DNA of 64,000 nt from Pseudopedobacter sp045629485 (GCA_045629485.1 JAZQRF010000217.1:4668-68667); one strand, 5' to 3'; positions 25,324 to 34,362 are shown, counted from the stretch's first letter. Numbers and translations are program-made. The notes: a model not told the origin generated them from the letters alone.

Positions 25324-27251
25324 CCAACCAGGCCCTTAGTTAACCTGGCCGAAACCATCTCTTTTACTGTTTTTACAATCGCGTTCGCGTCATAATTACA
25401 TTCTGCCCAAAGTTCGGGTTGCTCTCCGTGTTCAATAACTAAATCTGGCATACCCAATCTTTTTAGTTTTGAAGAGTAACCGTGGTCTGCCATAAATTCC
25501 AATACTGCACTACCCATTCCGCCTTGTATACAACCATCCTCGATAGTAATAACATTTTTAAATTTAGTAAAAACGTCGTGTAGCAATTCTTCATCCAGTG
25601 GTTTTACAAACCTGATATCGTAATGCGCCGGATGATAACCTTCGGCATTAAGACTTAAGGATGCTTTTACTACTTCATTTCCGATATGACCAATACTAAT
25701 AATAGCCAAATCTTCTCCGTCACAGATTTTTCTCCCTTTACCCACAGTGATCTCTTTAAACGGACGTTTCCAGTCCGCCATTACACCATTTCCTCTTGGA
25801 TAACGGATGGAGAATGGTCCTCCATGATTTTTGAGTTGGGCCGTGTACATTAAATTACGTAGCTCTTCTTCATTCATTGGCGCAGAAACAATCATGTTTG
25901 GGATACACCTGAAAAAAGCAAGGTCATAAGCACCATGATGCGTAGGTCCATCAGCGCCAGCGATTCCTGCTCTATCTAAACAAAAAACCACAGGGAGCTT
26001 TTGAATGGCTGCATCGTGTACCACCTGGTCGTAAGCTCTTTGCATAAAGCTAGAGTAAATATTGCAGAAGGGAATTAATCCCTGAGTGGCCAAGCCCGCA
26101 GAAAATGTCACTGCGTGTTGCTCTGCAATGCCAACGTCAAAAGCCCTGTCTGGCATGGCTTTCATCATTATGTTCAGCGAACATCCTGATGGCATGGCCG
26201 GAGTTACTCCCATTATTTTGTCATTCTGTTCAGCAAGTTCCACTATGGTGTGTCCAAAAACATCCTGATATTTAGGACCTTGCGGTTTGTCTGAAACAGA
26301 TTTTTTAATCTCTCCGGTAATTTTGTTGAACAATCCTGGCGAATGCCACTTGGTTTGATCTTTTTCGGCTAATGCATAGCCTTTACCTTTAACCGTAACA
26401 CAATGGAGTAGCTTTGGTCCGGGTATATCCCGAAGGTCATTCAGCACTTTTACCAGATGATTGACATCATGGCCATCTATTGGACCGAAATACCTGAAAT
26501 TTAATGCTTCAAATAAGTTACTCTTTTTAAGGAGGGTACCCTTAATACTTTTTTCAATCTTCTTTACAATTTCATGAGCATTTGGGCCTAGTTCGGAAAT
26601 CTTATTCAAAACTGCAGATACATCATCCCGGAAACGGTTATAAGTTTTACTGGTGGTGATGTCTGTTAAATAATCTTTTAGGGCACCAACATTCGGGTCA
26701 ATCGACATGCAATTATCATTCAGTATAACCAATAGGTTAGAGTTTTCTATTCCTCCATGGTTAAGTGCTTCAAAGGCCATTCCCGCAGTCATAGAGCCAT
26801 CGCCAATAACTGCAACATGTTGCCGGTCTTTTTCGCCTTTGTATTGGGAAGCTACAGCCATACCCAACGCGGCAGATATAGAAGTGGAGGAATGCCCTAC
26901 ACCAAAGGTGTCATATTCGCTTTCGGAACGCTTTGGGAAACCACTAATACCCTTGTATATTCTGTTGGTGTGAAAAATGTTTCTTCTTCCGGTAAGGATT
27001 TTATGGCCATAAGCCTGGTGGCCTACATCCCAAACCAATTGGTCGTAGGGGGTATTCATTACGTAATGAAGCGCAACTGTCAATTCCACAACGCCCAGGC
27101 TGGAAGCAAAATGTCCTCCATTTACAGAAACTACGTCAATAATATATTGCCGTAATTCTTTGCAAATTTCCATGAGCTCTTCTTCCTTAAATTTCTTTAA
27201 ATCAGAGGGTAAGATGATTTGAGATAAGAGGTTGCCCGCCTGTACTTCCAT
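25320..27251 (-). CDS. dxs: 1-deoxy-D-xylulose-5-phosphate synthase
   Basis: A 643-residue ThDP enzyme joining pyruvate and glyceraldehyde-3-phosphate in the first step of the MEP isoprenoid pathway. Seen: H47 in NGGHFASSLG, VGHQAYGHK (about 77-85), the ThDP motif GDGSMTAG (150-157) with the distal LNDN, the pyrimidine-domain FDVGIAEQHAVTFSAG with the catalytic glutamate, and a C-terminal transketolase domain. Length matches the family. It converges on the last glycan gene. MEP-derived undecaprenyl phosphate is the carrier for that locus, but the adjacency is probably incidental. Confidence 0.97.
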   Translation of the reverse strand: MEVQAGNLLSQIILPSDLKKFKEEELMEICKELRQYIIDVVSVNGGHFASSLGVVELTVALHYVMNTPYDQLVWDVGHQAYGHKILTGRRNIFHTNRIYKGISGFPKRSESEYDTFGVGHSSTSISAALGMAVASQYKGEKDRQHVAVIGDGSMTAGMAFEALNHGGIENSNLLVILNDNCMSIDPNVGALKDYLTDITTSKTYNRFRDDVSAVLNKISELGPNAHEIVKKIEKSIKGTLLKKSNLFEALNFRYFGPIDGHDVNHLVKVLNDLRDIPGPKLLHCVTVKGKGYALAEKDQTKWHSPGLFNKITGEIKKSVSDKPQGPKYQDVFGHTIVELAEQNDKIMGVTPAMPSGCSLNIMMKAMPDRAFDVGIAEQHAVTFSAGLATQGLIPFCNIYSSFMQRAYDQVVHDAAIQKLPVVFCLDRAGIAGADGPTHHGAYDLAFFRCIPNMIVSAPMNEEELRNLMYTAQLKNHGGPFSIRYPRGNGVMADWKRPFKEITVGKGRKICDGEDLAIISIGHIGNEVVKASLSLNAEGYHPAHYDIRFVKPLDEELLHDVFTKFKNVITIEDGCIQGGMGSAVLEFMADHGYSSKLKRLGMPDLVIEHGEQPELWAECNYDANAIVKTVKEMVSARLTKGLVG

Positions 27252-27277
27252 ATTTACGTAAAGGAGTATATAATTTA

Positions 27278-27285
27278 CAAATTTA
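27278..27285 (-). promoter_or_regulatory. Candidate -7 promoter element for dxs
   Basis: On the reverse strand the sequence reads TAAATTTG, a perfect TAnnTTTG element, 26 bases upstream of the dxs ATG. No TTTG is seen at the expected -33 position, so support rests on the -7 element and spacing alone. Confidence 0.4.
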
Positions 27286-27408
27286 AAAGAAATCTTTGGT
27301 AATTAAGATGACAATTTATGGGAATAATTGTTTGAATCTCTGATAGGAAAGAATATGACGATGGAATGAAAGATAGTTTAAGAAATTTCATCCTTTTACA
27401 GGAATAAT

Positions 27409-27416
27409 TATCTTTG
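27409..27416 (+). promoter_or_regulatory. Candidate -7 promoter element directly before scpA
   Basis: TATCTTTG fits TAnnTTTG exactly and ends 7 bases before the scpA ATG at 27424. If used, transcription would begin at or next to the start codon, giving a nearly leaderless message. No clear -33 element is visible. Confidence 0.4.
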
Positions 27417-27423
27417 TTTGCCC

Positions 27424-28182
27424 ATGGACGCTCAGCATAATTTCTCGATAAAACTCCCGGTTTTTGAAGGGCCGTTTGACCTCCTCTTGTTTTTTATTGA
27501 GCGGGATGAGCTGGATATTCATAATATCCCTATAGCCCAGATTACAGACGATTTTTTAGCCTATTTACATGAAATGAATGCATTAAATATGGAGCTAGCC
27601 AGCGAATTTATTTACGTAGCAGCTACATTGATGCGGATTAAGGCTAAGATGCTTTTGCCTAGAATCGAAACGGATGAACAAGGCAATGAGATTGACCTGA
27701 AGCAGAATCTGATTCAGAAGCTTTTGGAGTATAAAAGATTTAAATCTGTTTCAGAAGAATTTAAAAGGTTAGAAGAAGAACGCTTTTATAAAGAGAAACG
27801 GGGAAATATTGCTGAAGACTTAAAAAGGCTAAATGAGGCACAAAATCCTGCAGATGAATTGGCGTCCTTTGATTTGTATAAATTATTAAAAGTTTATCAT
27901 AAAATAATGGCTAATTACAGTCTACGATCCGAGGATGTTACCCACACTGTAATCAAATATCCATATACTATCGAAGAACAAAAAATAGTGATTAGCGAGT
28001 TATTAACCATCAATGCAAAATTAGATTTTAAGAACCTGTTACAACATTCCAAAGATAAAGTTCAATTTGTTTATAATTTTTTGGCAGTGCTGGAGATGCT
28101 TCAACAACAGCTGATTACGATACAAATTGGTCTAGGGTTTAATAATTTTTGGATTGTAAACAAAGAAGAGCCTGCTCTATAA
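27424..28182 (+). CDS. scpA: Segregation and condensation protein A
   Basis: A 252-residue ScpA kleisin, which bridges the SMC head domains with ScpB in chromosome condensation. The N-terminal SIKLPVFEGPFDLLLFFIER is the family signature, followed by DFLAYLHEMNALNMELASEF and RIKAKMLLPR. The C-terminal part forms the short winged helix contacting SMC. The ATG at 27424 is used instead of the TTG two codons earlier. smc and scpB are not in the window. Its last 44 bp overlap the convergent Gfo/Idh gene, more than is usual between convergent genes. Confidence 0.93.
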   Translation: MDAQHNFSIKLPVFEGPFDLLLFFIERDELDIHNIPIAQITDDFLAYLHEMNALNMELASEFIYVAATLMRIKAKMLLPRIETDEQGNEIDLKQNLIQKLLEYKRFKSVSEEFKRLEEERFYKEKRGNIAEDLKRLNEAQNPADELASFDLYKLLKVYHKIMANYSLRSEDVTHTVIKYPYTIEEQKIVISELLTINAKLDFKNLLQHSKDKVQFVYNFLAVLEMLQQQLITIQIGLGFNNFWIVNKEEPAL

Positions 28183-29161
28183 AATTAATCACATTCAATT
28201 CGTCTTTTAAACCAATCTCAGGGGGTTTATCTTCCTTAATGCAGGAAATCACTTTTTGTAAGAATACATCGTGTTTATCTGCCGAACCCTGATAGTAGCT
28301 GTATTGATTGGCATGGGTTACCTGGTCAAAAATGGGTACCTCAAAACTATTCTCTAAATGAACGTAGTCAAGTTTTTCCATGTACTGCCCGCCAACTTTT
28401 ACATTTCCTTTAGAGCCAATAATGGTTAAGCTGCTTTCTATATTGCTGTTCCAGGCGGCATTGGTATAGTTGAAGATACCCTTACCTCCGCCTTCCAATT
28501 CAAATCTTATACATCCACTATCATCAAAGTCGGTTTGTATCTCTTTGTTCAAAGAAAAAGATTCTCCCTTAATTTGCGAAGGCTGCCCGGATAGCCAAAG
28601 CATCAGGTCAATAAAATGACTAAATTGTGTGTATAGTGGACCTCCACCAAGTTTTTTTGAAGCTCTCCAGGGAGAATCATTGTAATATTGCTGGTTCCTG
28701 TTCCAAAAACAATTAACCTGTAAATAAAGAAGGTCTCCCAGCATTTGACGATCTACCAGTTTTTTTAGCCACATTGCTACAGGGCTGTACCTGTTTTGCA
28801 TTACAGCGAAGACTTTTTTGCCCGAAATCTTTTCAGCATTCATCATTGCGTGAACATCTTCTGTGTTTAAAGAGATGGGTTTTTCGCATACCACGTGGTA
28901 GCCGGCTTGTAAAGAAGAAATCGTATGTTGAGCATGCAATCCGTTTGGAGTACAAATACAAATTACATCTGCAGGTATCTTTGCCGCCAGGAAATCTTCC
29001 AGGCTTGTAAAGAAAGGTACGAGAGACTCTATTCTTTTTCTCTTAGAAAAATCAATATCTACTGCAGCAACCAGCTCTGCGCCATTTATCGATTTTAAAA
29101 TTCTTGAATACTTTGATCCTATATTGCCGCTTCCTACTATTACGAAACTAAGTTTACTCAT
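28139..29161 (-). CDS. Gfo/Idh/MocA-family oxidoreductase
   Basis: A 340-residue NAD(P)-dependent oxidoreductase. The N-terminal Rossmann domain has VGSGNIGSKY (9-18), then ICTPNGLHAQHT and the family's E-K-P triad in VVCEKPISLN (E93, K94). The C-terminal domain contains GGGPLYTQFSHFIDLMLWL with the conserved His and Asp. Some relatives, such as WlbA/WbpB, oxidise the 3-hydroxyl of UDP-GlcNAcA in polysaccharide synthesis. The glycan locus lies nearby, but this gene is separate and reverse-oriented, so that link is weak. The substrate cannot be read from the sequence. Confidence 0.85.
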   Translation of the reverse strand: MSKLSFVIVGSGNIGSKYSRILKSINGAELVAAVDIDFSKRKRIESLVPFFTSLEDFLAAKIPADVICICTPNGLHAQHTISSLQAGYHVVCEKPISLNTEDVHAMMNAEKISGKKVFAVMQNRYSPVAMWLKKLVDRQMLGDLLYLQVNCFWNRNQQYYNDSPWRASKKLGGGPLYTQFSHFIDLMLWLSGQPSQIKGESFSLNKEIQTDFDDSGCIRFELEGGGKGIFNYTNAAWNSNIESSLTIIGSKGNVKVGGQYMEKLDYVHLENSFEVPIFDQVTHANQYSYYQGSADKHDVFLQKVISCIKEDKPPEIGLKDELNVINFIEQALLCLQSKNY

Positions 29162-29307
29162 CTACCGTTTTTATTCAAAATAATCGTATAAAATATCTAA
29201 TTTTGGTTTTTAATAGGGTAGATGAAAATCAAAGCTTTAAAGAAGAAATATTTTTGATCTTAAAATTTTAATTTGCCTTAATGTTTGCTAAATATATTTA
29301 AATTTTC

Positions 29308-30588
29308 ATGAAAAAGGACAAAATAATTTTCGATTTAATTGAGGAAGAATTAGAAAGACAGGAACAAGGTATTGAGTTGATTGCTTCTGAAAACTTTGTA
29401 AGTGAGCAGGTTATGGAAGCTGCGGGTTCGGTTTTAACTAATAAATATGCTGAAGGATTGCCGGGAAAAAGATATTACGGTGGTTGTGAAGTTGTTGATG
29501 AGATCGAAAATATAGCGATAGACAGAGCGAAACAACTATTTAATGCAGAATGGGTAAACGTTCAGCCCCACTCCGGAGCCCAGGCAAATGCTGCTGTGTT
29601 TTTGGCAGTGCTAAATGCAGGAGATAAAATTTTAGGTTTTGATTTGTCTCATGGCGGTCACCTTACTCATGGTTCGCCAGTTAATTTTTCAGGAAAATTA
29701 TATCAGCCATTTTTCTATGGTGTAGAAGAAGAAACAGGTTTAATTAATTATAAGCAATTAGAAGAGGTTGCCTTAAGAGAAAAACCTAAAATGATTATTT
29801 GTGGAGCTTCTGCCTATTCAAGAGATTGGGATTATGCATTTATTAGAGCTGTTGCTGATAAAATTGGTGCAATTGTTTTAGCTGATATTTCTCACCCATC
29901 CGGCTTAATTGCAAGAGGTTTATTAACAGATCCGCTTCCTCATTGCCATATCGTTACTACCACCACTCATAAAACCTTAAGAGGTCCGAGAGGCGGAATC
30001 ATTATGTTAGGAAAAGATTTTCCAAATCCATTTGGGATTAAAACTCCAAAAGGAGAAATAAAAATGATGTCTGCGGTATTAGATGGTGCCGTTTTTCCGG
30101 GCACACAAGGAGGTCCTTTAGAGCATATCATTGCAGCAAAAGCAATCGCATTTGGCGAAGCTTTAAGTGATGAGTACATGGAGTATATTTTACAGGTTAA
30201 AAAGAATGCAAGTGCAATGGCGGCTGCTTTCGTAAAACTTGATTATAAGTTGATTTCAGGAGGTACGGACAATCACCTGATGTTGATTGACCTAAGCAAC
30301 AAAAATATTAACGGTAAGGTAGCAGAAGAAGCTTTAGGAAAAGCAGATATTACTGTTAATAAAAATATGGTCCCTTTTGATAAGAGATCTCCTTTTGTTA
30401 CTTCGGGGATAAGAGTGGGAACCGCTGCAATTACTACTCGTGGTTTGAAAGAATCACATATGGAGCAAATTGTAGAATTTATCGATAGAGTGATAAATAA
30501 CCACGAGGATGAGTCTTATTTAGAAAATCTTCGTACAGAAGTAAATGCATTAATGGATGAATTTCCATTATACAGCAAAGCAGACTAA
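29308..30588 (+). CDS. glyA: Serine hydroxymethyltransferase
   Basis: A 426-residue PLP enzyme interconverting serine and glycine with tetrahydrofolate as one-carbon carrier. Landmarks: GIELIASENFVSEQV (21-35), NKYAEGLPGKRYYGGCEVVD (45-64), VQPHSGAQAN, LADISHPSGL and the PLP lysine K222 in TTTTHKTLRGPRGG. Length is normal. It ends just before a strong hairpin. GcvH of the glycine cleavage system, the other main one-carbon source, is encoded at 55822-56199. Confidence 0.97.
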   Translation: MKKDKIIFDLIEEELERQEQGIELIASENFVSEQVMEAAGSVLTNKYAEGLPGKRYYGGCEVVDEIENIAIDRAKQLFNAEWVNVQPHSGAQANAAVFLAVLNAGDKILGFDLSHGGHLTHGSPVNFSGKLYQPFFYGVEEETGLINYKQLEEVALREKPKMIICGASAYSRDWDYAFIRAVADKIGAIVLADISHPSGLIARGLLTDPLPHCHIVTTTTHKTLRGPRGGIIMLGKDFPNPFGIKTPKGEIKMMSAVLDGAVFPGTQGGPLEHIIAAKAIAFGEALSDEYMEYILQVKKNASAMAAAFVKLDYKLISGGTDNHLMLIDLSNKNINGKVAEEALGKADITVNKNMVPFDKRSPFVTSGIRVGTAAITTRGLKESHMEQIVEFIDRVINNHEDESYLENLRTEVNALMDEFPLYSKAD

Positions 30589-30607
30589 AATCTAAAGCTA
30601 ATAATAG

Positions 30608-30644
30608 AAACTTCTTTGGTGTTTTTAATGCACCAAAGAAGTTT
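30608..30644 (+). terminator. Perfect 14 bp hairpin after glyA
   Basis: The arms at 30608-30621 and 30631-30644 are perfect inverted repeats (AAACTTCTTTGGTG and its complement) around a 9-base T-rich loop. It sits 20 bases after the glyA stop. There is no long T run after the stem, so strict rho-independent behaviour is uncertain, but a transcript-ending or 3'-stabilising hairpin is likely. It also argues against the next gene starting within it. Confidence 0.65.
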
Positions 30645-30663
30645 AATAATTCACCCTCGTTAT

Positions 30664-31056
30664 ATGGACTTGGAGATAACTGAAAAACAGCAAAGGATTT
30701 TAATCGTTGATGATAATGAAATCAACAGATTTCTCCTTAAGAAAATCCTCTCTAAATATCCGTATCAATTAGATTTTTGTGAAGACGGGAAAGTTGCTAT
30801 CGATAAATTGATGTCTAAACAATTTGATGTCGTTCTGATGGATATTCACATGCCAGTAATGAGTGGTATAGAGGCCACAAAAATGATTAGAGGATTTGAC
30901 GAGCCCTATTTTAAGGAATTGCCGATCATTGCTTTAACAGCCTCTGTTCTTCCTGATGACATCGAAGAAATTTATAAAATAGGCTTTAATAATTATCAGT
31001 CTAAGCCATTCAAAATAGAAGAGTTGGTTGAGAAAATTTCGGAGGCCCTTCTCTAG
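30664..31056 (+). CDS. Single-domain response regulator (receiver only)
   Basis: A 130-residue CheY-like protein with no output domain. The acidic pair is in ILIVDDNEINRF, the phosphoacceptor Asp is in DVVLMDIHMPVMSGIEA, the conserved Thr/Ser in IIALTASVLPDD and the Lys in NNYQSKPFKIEEL. This form is common as a phosphorelay step or as the receiver half of hybrid kinases. The ATG at 30664 is preferred; an upstream TTG frame would begin inside the hairpin after glyA. No histidine kinase is adjacent, so its partner is elsewhere. Confidence 0.87.
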   Translation: MDLEITEKQQRILIVDDNEINRFLLKKILSKYPYQLDFCEDGKVAIDKLMSKQFDVVLMDIHMPVMSGIEATKMIRGFDEPYFKELPIIALTASVLPDDIEEIYKIGFNNYQSKPFKIEELVEKISEALL

Positions 31057-31063
31057 ATTACAA

Positions 31064-31093
31064 AAAAGCGAAACCAAAACTGGCCCCGCTTTT
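31064..31093. terminator. Weak hairpin between convergent genes
   Basis: The arms AAAAGCG (31064-31070) and CGCTTTT (31087-31093) form a 7 bp stem with a 16-base interior between the response-regulator stop and the convergent lipoprotein stop. A/T tracts on both outer sides would suit termination in either direction. The stem is short, so this is tentative. Confidence 0.35.
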
Positions 31094-31142
31094 CACTAAA
31101 TTAACGCTCTCGTTTACTTATACTGAAAGCACTTTCTAAAAG

Positions 31143-32528
31143 TTACAAATTATTTTCAAAGCAACCCAGATCTGAAGGAAAGGCTCTTGTTTTATTTTCC
31201 AAATCTTTATTAAGTATATTGATGTAGCTGTTTCCTGTTAAGTCTAAGCCTTTATCCAGTGCAATACTATTATCAGAGAGATGATAATTTTCTTGTCTGG
31301 GATTGATAAAAAGAGGCTCCTGGTCAAATATATTTCCCAATCCTGCTAATGTGGTATTCGTTTTAATCAGATTATAGGAAAAATCCAGGTTAAATGCTTT
31401 TTGTCCCGCTTGTTTGTAGTCCAGTTCTTTAGTAAGACTTCCCCAGATGATGTTGTTGGAGAATAGTGCTGAGAGTGAAAAAGTTTCAGGGTTTATAATA
31501 GAATTATCAGAGAGATAAATGGCTGGAGTAGTTCTGGCAAAATTGTAATTATATCCCGCAAAGGTATTTTGATAAAATTGATATTCACCTCCATTAAGAG
31601 CAGCTAAAAGGTACTGACCGCAATTGTATAAAAGATTATTTATACCGGTGATACTGGCATTGTATCCTAAAATCCCACTTATTTCGTGATTTTTAATAGT
31701 AGAGTTACTCAGTAATACTTTAGGTTGAGCGGTTTGACTTAAAGAGTCTATTTGCAAACCCACCAAAGCATTTTTTATGGTGCAAAAATTTAGAATGTTA
31801 TTTTGAGACTGACTGGTGAAATAAATACCCTGCCACTGGCCAGGTTCATCTCTGTATATCCTCTCCAAACGATCACTTGCAAAAGTAATACTGTCTTTAT
31901 AAAGCCCGGCAGCCTTTAAGCTCCCTTTTACAATTAGTTTAGAATTCTTATGGAAATATAATCTCGTACCGGCCTCTATGTTTAGAGTAAAACCTTTTTT
32001 GATAGTTAAGTTATTGTAGATAATATAAGGTTTGCCTTTTTTAAATTCTTCATCTCGGGCTATTTCTGAATTGTTTAAATAAACCGCGTTTTGCCCATAA
32101 GCGATTAAAGGAATTTTATGATTATTCCCATTAAAAGAGAAAATAAGAGAATCTTCAATAATAAAAGGTGAATTATCGTTATCAGGAGAGATAAAAGCTT
32201 TGATGAAAACGTAAGCAGAATCATTCCCTCTGATTTTAAAGTTTTTAACAGAGGAGGAGGATAGCCCATTGATGTTTATTTTGAAGTTAGATAGATCCCC
32301 GCCTGCTAGTTTAAGTTCAGAAATATTGATGCTGTTGCTGTTATAATTGAAAATCTTTATTGTCCGGTTAGTAGTGCCTGTATTGGTAAATACGGTATCA
32401 AACAAAATAGAATCTGTAGAAAAATTAAGTTTGCTATTAGGATTGTTGTCAATTACTTCGCTTTTCCGGCAGCTCAATATAAAGCTTAGAATAGTTAAAG
32501 AAAAGAAGGTGAAGATTTTACCTGTCAT
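31143..32528 (-). CDS. Surface lipoprotein with right-handed beta-helix repeats
   Basis: A 461-residue lipoprotein: hydrophobic signal LTILSFILSC with the lipid-bearing cysteine at residue 20. The next part (about 30-130) looks like an immunoglobulin-type beta sandwich (FDTVFTNTGTTNRTIKIFN). From about 150 the repeated ILNFCTIKNALVGLQID, VLLSNSTIKNHEISGILGYN and FSNNIIWG turns suggest a parallel beta helix, as in polysaccharide-binding or lyase-like proteins. The tail has LDKGLDLTG and SDLGCFE, often seen at the end of such Bacteroidota proteins. No catalytic residues can be assigned. It follows the ComF-family gene by 21 bp. Confidence 0.7.
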   Translation of the reverse strand: MTGKIFTFFSLTILSFILSCRKSEVIDNNPNSKLNFSTDSILFDTVFTNTGTTNRTIKIFNYNSNSINISELKLAGGDLSNFKININGLSSSSVKNFKIRGNDSAYVFIKAFISPDNDNSPFIIEDSLIFSFNGNNHKIPLIAYGQNAVYLNNSEIARDEEFKKGKPYIIYNNLTIKKGFTLNIEAGTRLYFHKNSKLIVKGSLKAAGLYKDSITFASDRLERIYRDEPGQWQGIYFTSQSQNNILNFCTIKNALVGLQIDSLSQTAQPKVLLSNSTIKNHEISGILGYNASITGINNLLYNCGQYLLAALNGGEYQFYQNTFAGYNYNFARTTPAIYLSDNSIINPETFSLSALFSNNIIWGSLTKELDYKQAGQKAFNLDFSYNLIKTNTTLAGLGNIFDQEPLFINPRQENYHLSDNSIALDKGLDLTGNSYINILNKDLENKTRAFPSDLGCFENNL

Positions 32529-32549
32529 GCAGCAAATATCAGATAAATT

Positions 32550-33245
32550 TTAAGCTGTAAAAGCAATTCCGGCAATATAAATGTTTTCGATTCCGATTTT
32601 GTTTAACGCTAATACACAAGCCTCTAAAGTGGCGCCGGTAGTAATGGTGTCATCCACCAATAATACGTGGCTTGGTATAGGGCCATTGGCGGTTGCTTTA
32701 AAAACAGTTTTCATATTTTCATATCGCTGGTTGCGGTTCATAAAGGTCTGGCTGTCGGCATATTTTATTCTTCTAAGAATCTTTGTATCTATGGGCTTTT
32801 CTAAGCTTTTAGAAAGTCCAATAGCAAACTGCTCGCTTTGATTGTAACCCCTTTTCTTTTGTTTTTTTGGATGAAGAGGTACCGGAATGATCATCTCTAT
32901 GTTTTGATATTGATCCAGCTTTTTAAGTTCTAGCCCATATAGTCTGCCGAGTTCTATACCAATTTCTGGGTGATTATTGTATTTTAGCTGATGCATTAAT
33001 TTTTGAACTTTTCCTTTGGGTGTGAATAGGAGAAAAGCGGTTGCGGTATTGATCTGAACCCTTCCCCAGAACTGTTTTACCAGTTTGTTTTCACTATCTA
33101 AGTGATAATTTGTATAAGGTAACTGGTAGAGGCATTTGGTGCAAACCAAATATTCATGCTGCACAAGAGAGGCACCGCAGGCACAACATAGATTAGGGAA
33201 AAAGAGTGATGTAAAATCTTTAAGGTACCTGTATATCAGATTCAT
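32550..33245 (-). CDS. ComF-family phosphoribosyltransferase
   Basis: A 231-residue protein from ATG 33245 (an in-frame TTG at 33260 would add five residues). Near the N-terminus is a Cys4-type zinc-ribbon, CCACGASL and CTKCLYQLP. The C-terminal half carries the PRPP-binding loop VLLVDDTITTGATLEAC, with PVPLHPKKQKKRGYNQSEQF upstream, the standard ComF layout. ComF proteins are needed for DNA uptake in naturally competent bacteria, but are also widespread in bacteria with no known competence. It lies 42 bp downstream of rlmN on the same strand. Confidence 0.88.
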   Translation of the reverse strand: MNLIYRYLKDFTSLFFPNLCCACGASLVQHEYLVCTKCLYQLPYTNYHLDSENKLVKQFWGRVQINTATAFLLFTPKGKVQKLMHQLKYNNHPEIGIELGRLYGLELKKLDQYQNIEMIIPVPLHPKKQKKRGYNQSEQFAIGLSKSLEKPIDTKILRRIKYADSQTFMNRNQRYENMKTVFKATANGPIPSHVLLVDDTITTGATLEACVLALNKIGIENIYIAGIAFTA

Positions 33246-33287
33246 AAACTGAAAATACAAATATTTTTATCTTTTTAAAAAGGATGA

Positions 33288-34346
33288 TTAAGCTTTACTC
33301 TCTTCTTTTACCGCTAACTGGCCGCATGCAGCATCAATATCTTTACCTCTGCTTCTTCTGATGTTTGTAATTACACCCTGCTTTTTAAGATAATTAGCAA
33401 AAACCTCTGTTTTATCTTCCGCTGCATTTATAAAATCAGCGAAAGCGATAGGATTGTATTCGATTATATTTACTTTACAAGGCACATGTTTACAAAACTT
33501 TGCAAGTTCTTTAGCATCTTCCAATTCATCATTAAAGTTATTGAAGATGATATACTCGTAGGTAACCGGATTCTTAGTTTTAGCGTAATAATATTTTAAT
33601 GCCTCGGCCAGTGCAGATAATGAGTTTTGCTCGTTAATAGGCATAATCTCGTTTCTTTTGGCGTCGTTAGCAGCATGAAGAGACAGGGCAAGATTAAATT
33701 TAACTTCATCATCTCCCAGTTTTTTTATCATCTTGGCAATTCCTGCGGTAGAAACGGTAATTCTTTTATAAGACATATTCAGGCCTTCTTCAGAAGTTAG
33801 TTTTTCTACAGATTTTAAAACATTGCTATAATTCAACAGAGGCTCGCCCATTCCCATATACACGATATTTGATAATGGGATTCCGTAATTTTCTTTGGCT
33901 TGTTTATCTATTAGAACAACCTGGTCATAGATTTCATCTGCATTTAGATTTCTCTTTCTTTCCATATAACCGGTAGCGCAGAATTTACAGGTTAAACTAC
34001 AACCCACCTGGGATGATACACAAGCTGTCATACGTTCTGTAGTGGGTATGAGAACACCTTCAATTAAATGGGTGTCATGCAGGATAAAAGTGTTTTTTAT
34101 GGTCCTGTCTGAACTAAACTGAGAGCTGTTAATTTTAACGGCATTGATTACAAAAATATGTTTCAGTTTTTCCCTAAGCTCTTTGGAAAGATTACTCATT
34201 TCATCAAAATCTGTAGCAGATTTTTTCCAAAGCCACTCGTAAACCTGGTTAGCTCTGAAAGATTTTTCTCCCAACTCGTTAAATTTAGCCTTTAAATCTG
34301 TTAGAGAAAAGCTCCTGATGTCTGCTTTTGATTGTTGATTTTCCAT
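33288..34346 (-). CDS. rlmN: Dual-specificity 23S rRNA (A2503)/tRNA methyltransferase, radical SAM
   Basis: A 352-residue radical SAM enzyme methylating C2 of A2503 in 23S rRNA and A37 in some tRNAs. The Fe-S cluster cysteines are C116, C120 and C123 in GCSLTCKFCATGY. GMGEPLLNY follows, and the methyl-carrying C-terminal cysteine is C341 in DIDAACGQL. The N-terminal helical domain has QVYEWLWKKSATDFDEMSNL. The downstream ComF-family and lipoprotein genes probably share its transcript (gaps 42 and 21 bp). Confidence 0.96.
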   Translation of the reverse strand: MENQQSKADIRSFSLTDLKAKFNELGEKSFRANQVYEWLWKKSATDFDEMSNLSKELREKLKHIFVINAVKINSSQFSSDRTIKNTFILHDTHLIEGVLIPTTERMTACVSSQVGCSLTCKFCATGYMERKRNLNADEIYDQVVLIDKQAKENYGIPLSNIVYMGMGEPLLNYSNVLKSVEKLTSEEGLNMSYKRITVSTAGIAKMIKKLGDDEVKFNLALSLHAANDAKRNEIMPINEQNSLSALAEALKYYYAKTKNPVTYEYIIFNNFNDELEDAKELAKFCKHVPCKVNIIEYNPIAFADFINAAEDKTEVFANYLKKQGVITNIRRSRGKDIDAACGQLAVKEESKA

Positions 34347-34354
34347 CTAAATGG

Positions 34355-34362
34355 CAAAATTA
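34355..34362 (-). promoter_or_regulatory. Candidate -7 promoter element close to rlmN start
   Basis: The reverse strand reads TAATTTTG, an exact TAnnTTTG match, ending 8 bases before the rlmN ATG. A TTTG lies 13 bases further upstream (34376-34379), closer than the usual -33 spacing. Use of this site would give almost no 5' leader. Confidence 0.4.

Noticed and set aside
30616..30663. Upstream TTG/ATG starts for the response regulator
   Set aside because: They lie inside the perfect hairpin after glyA, and the added residues are not receiver-like.
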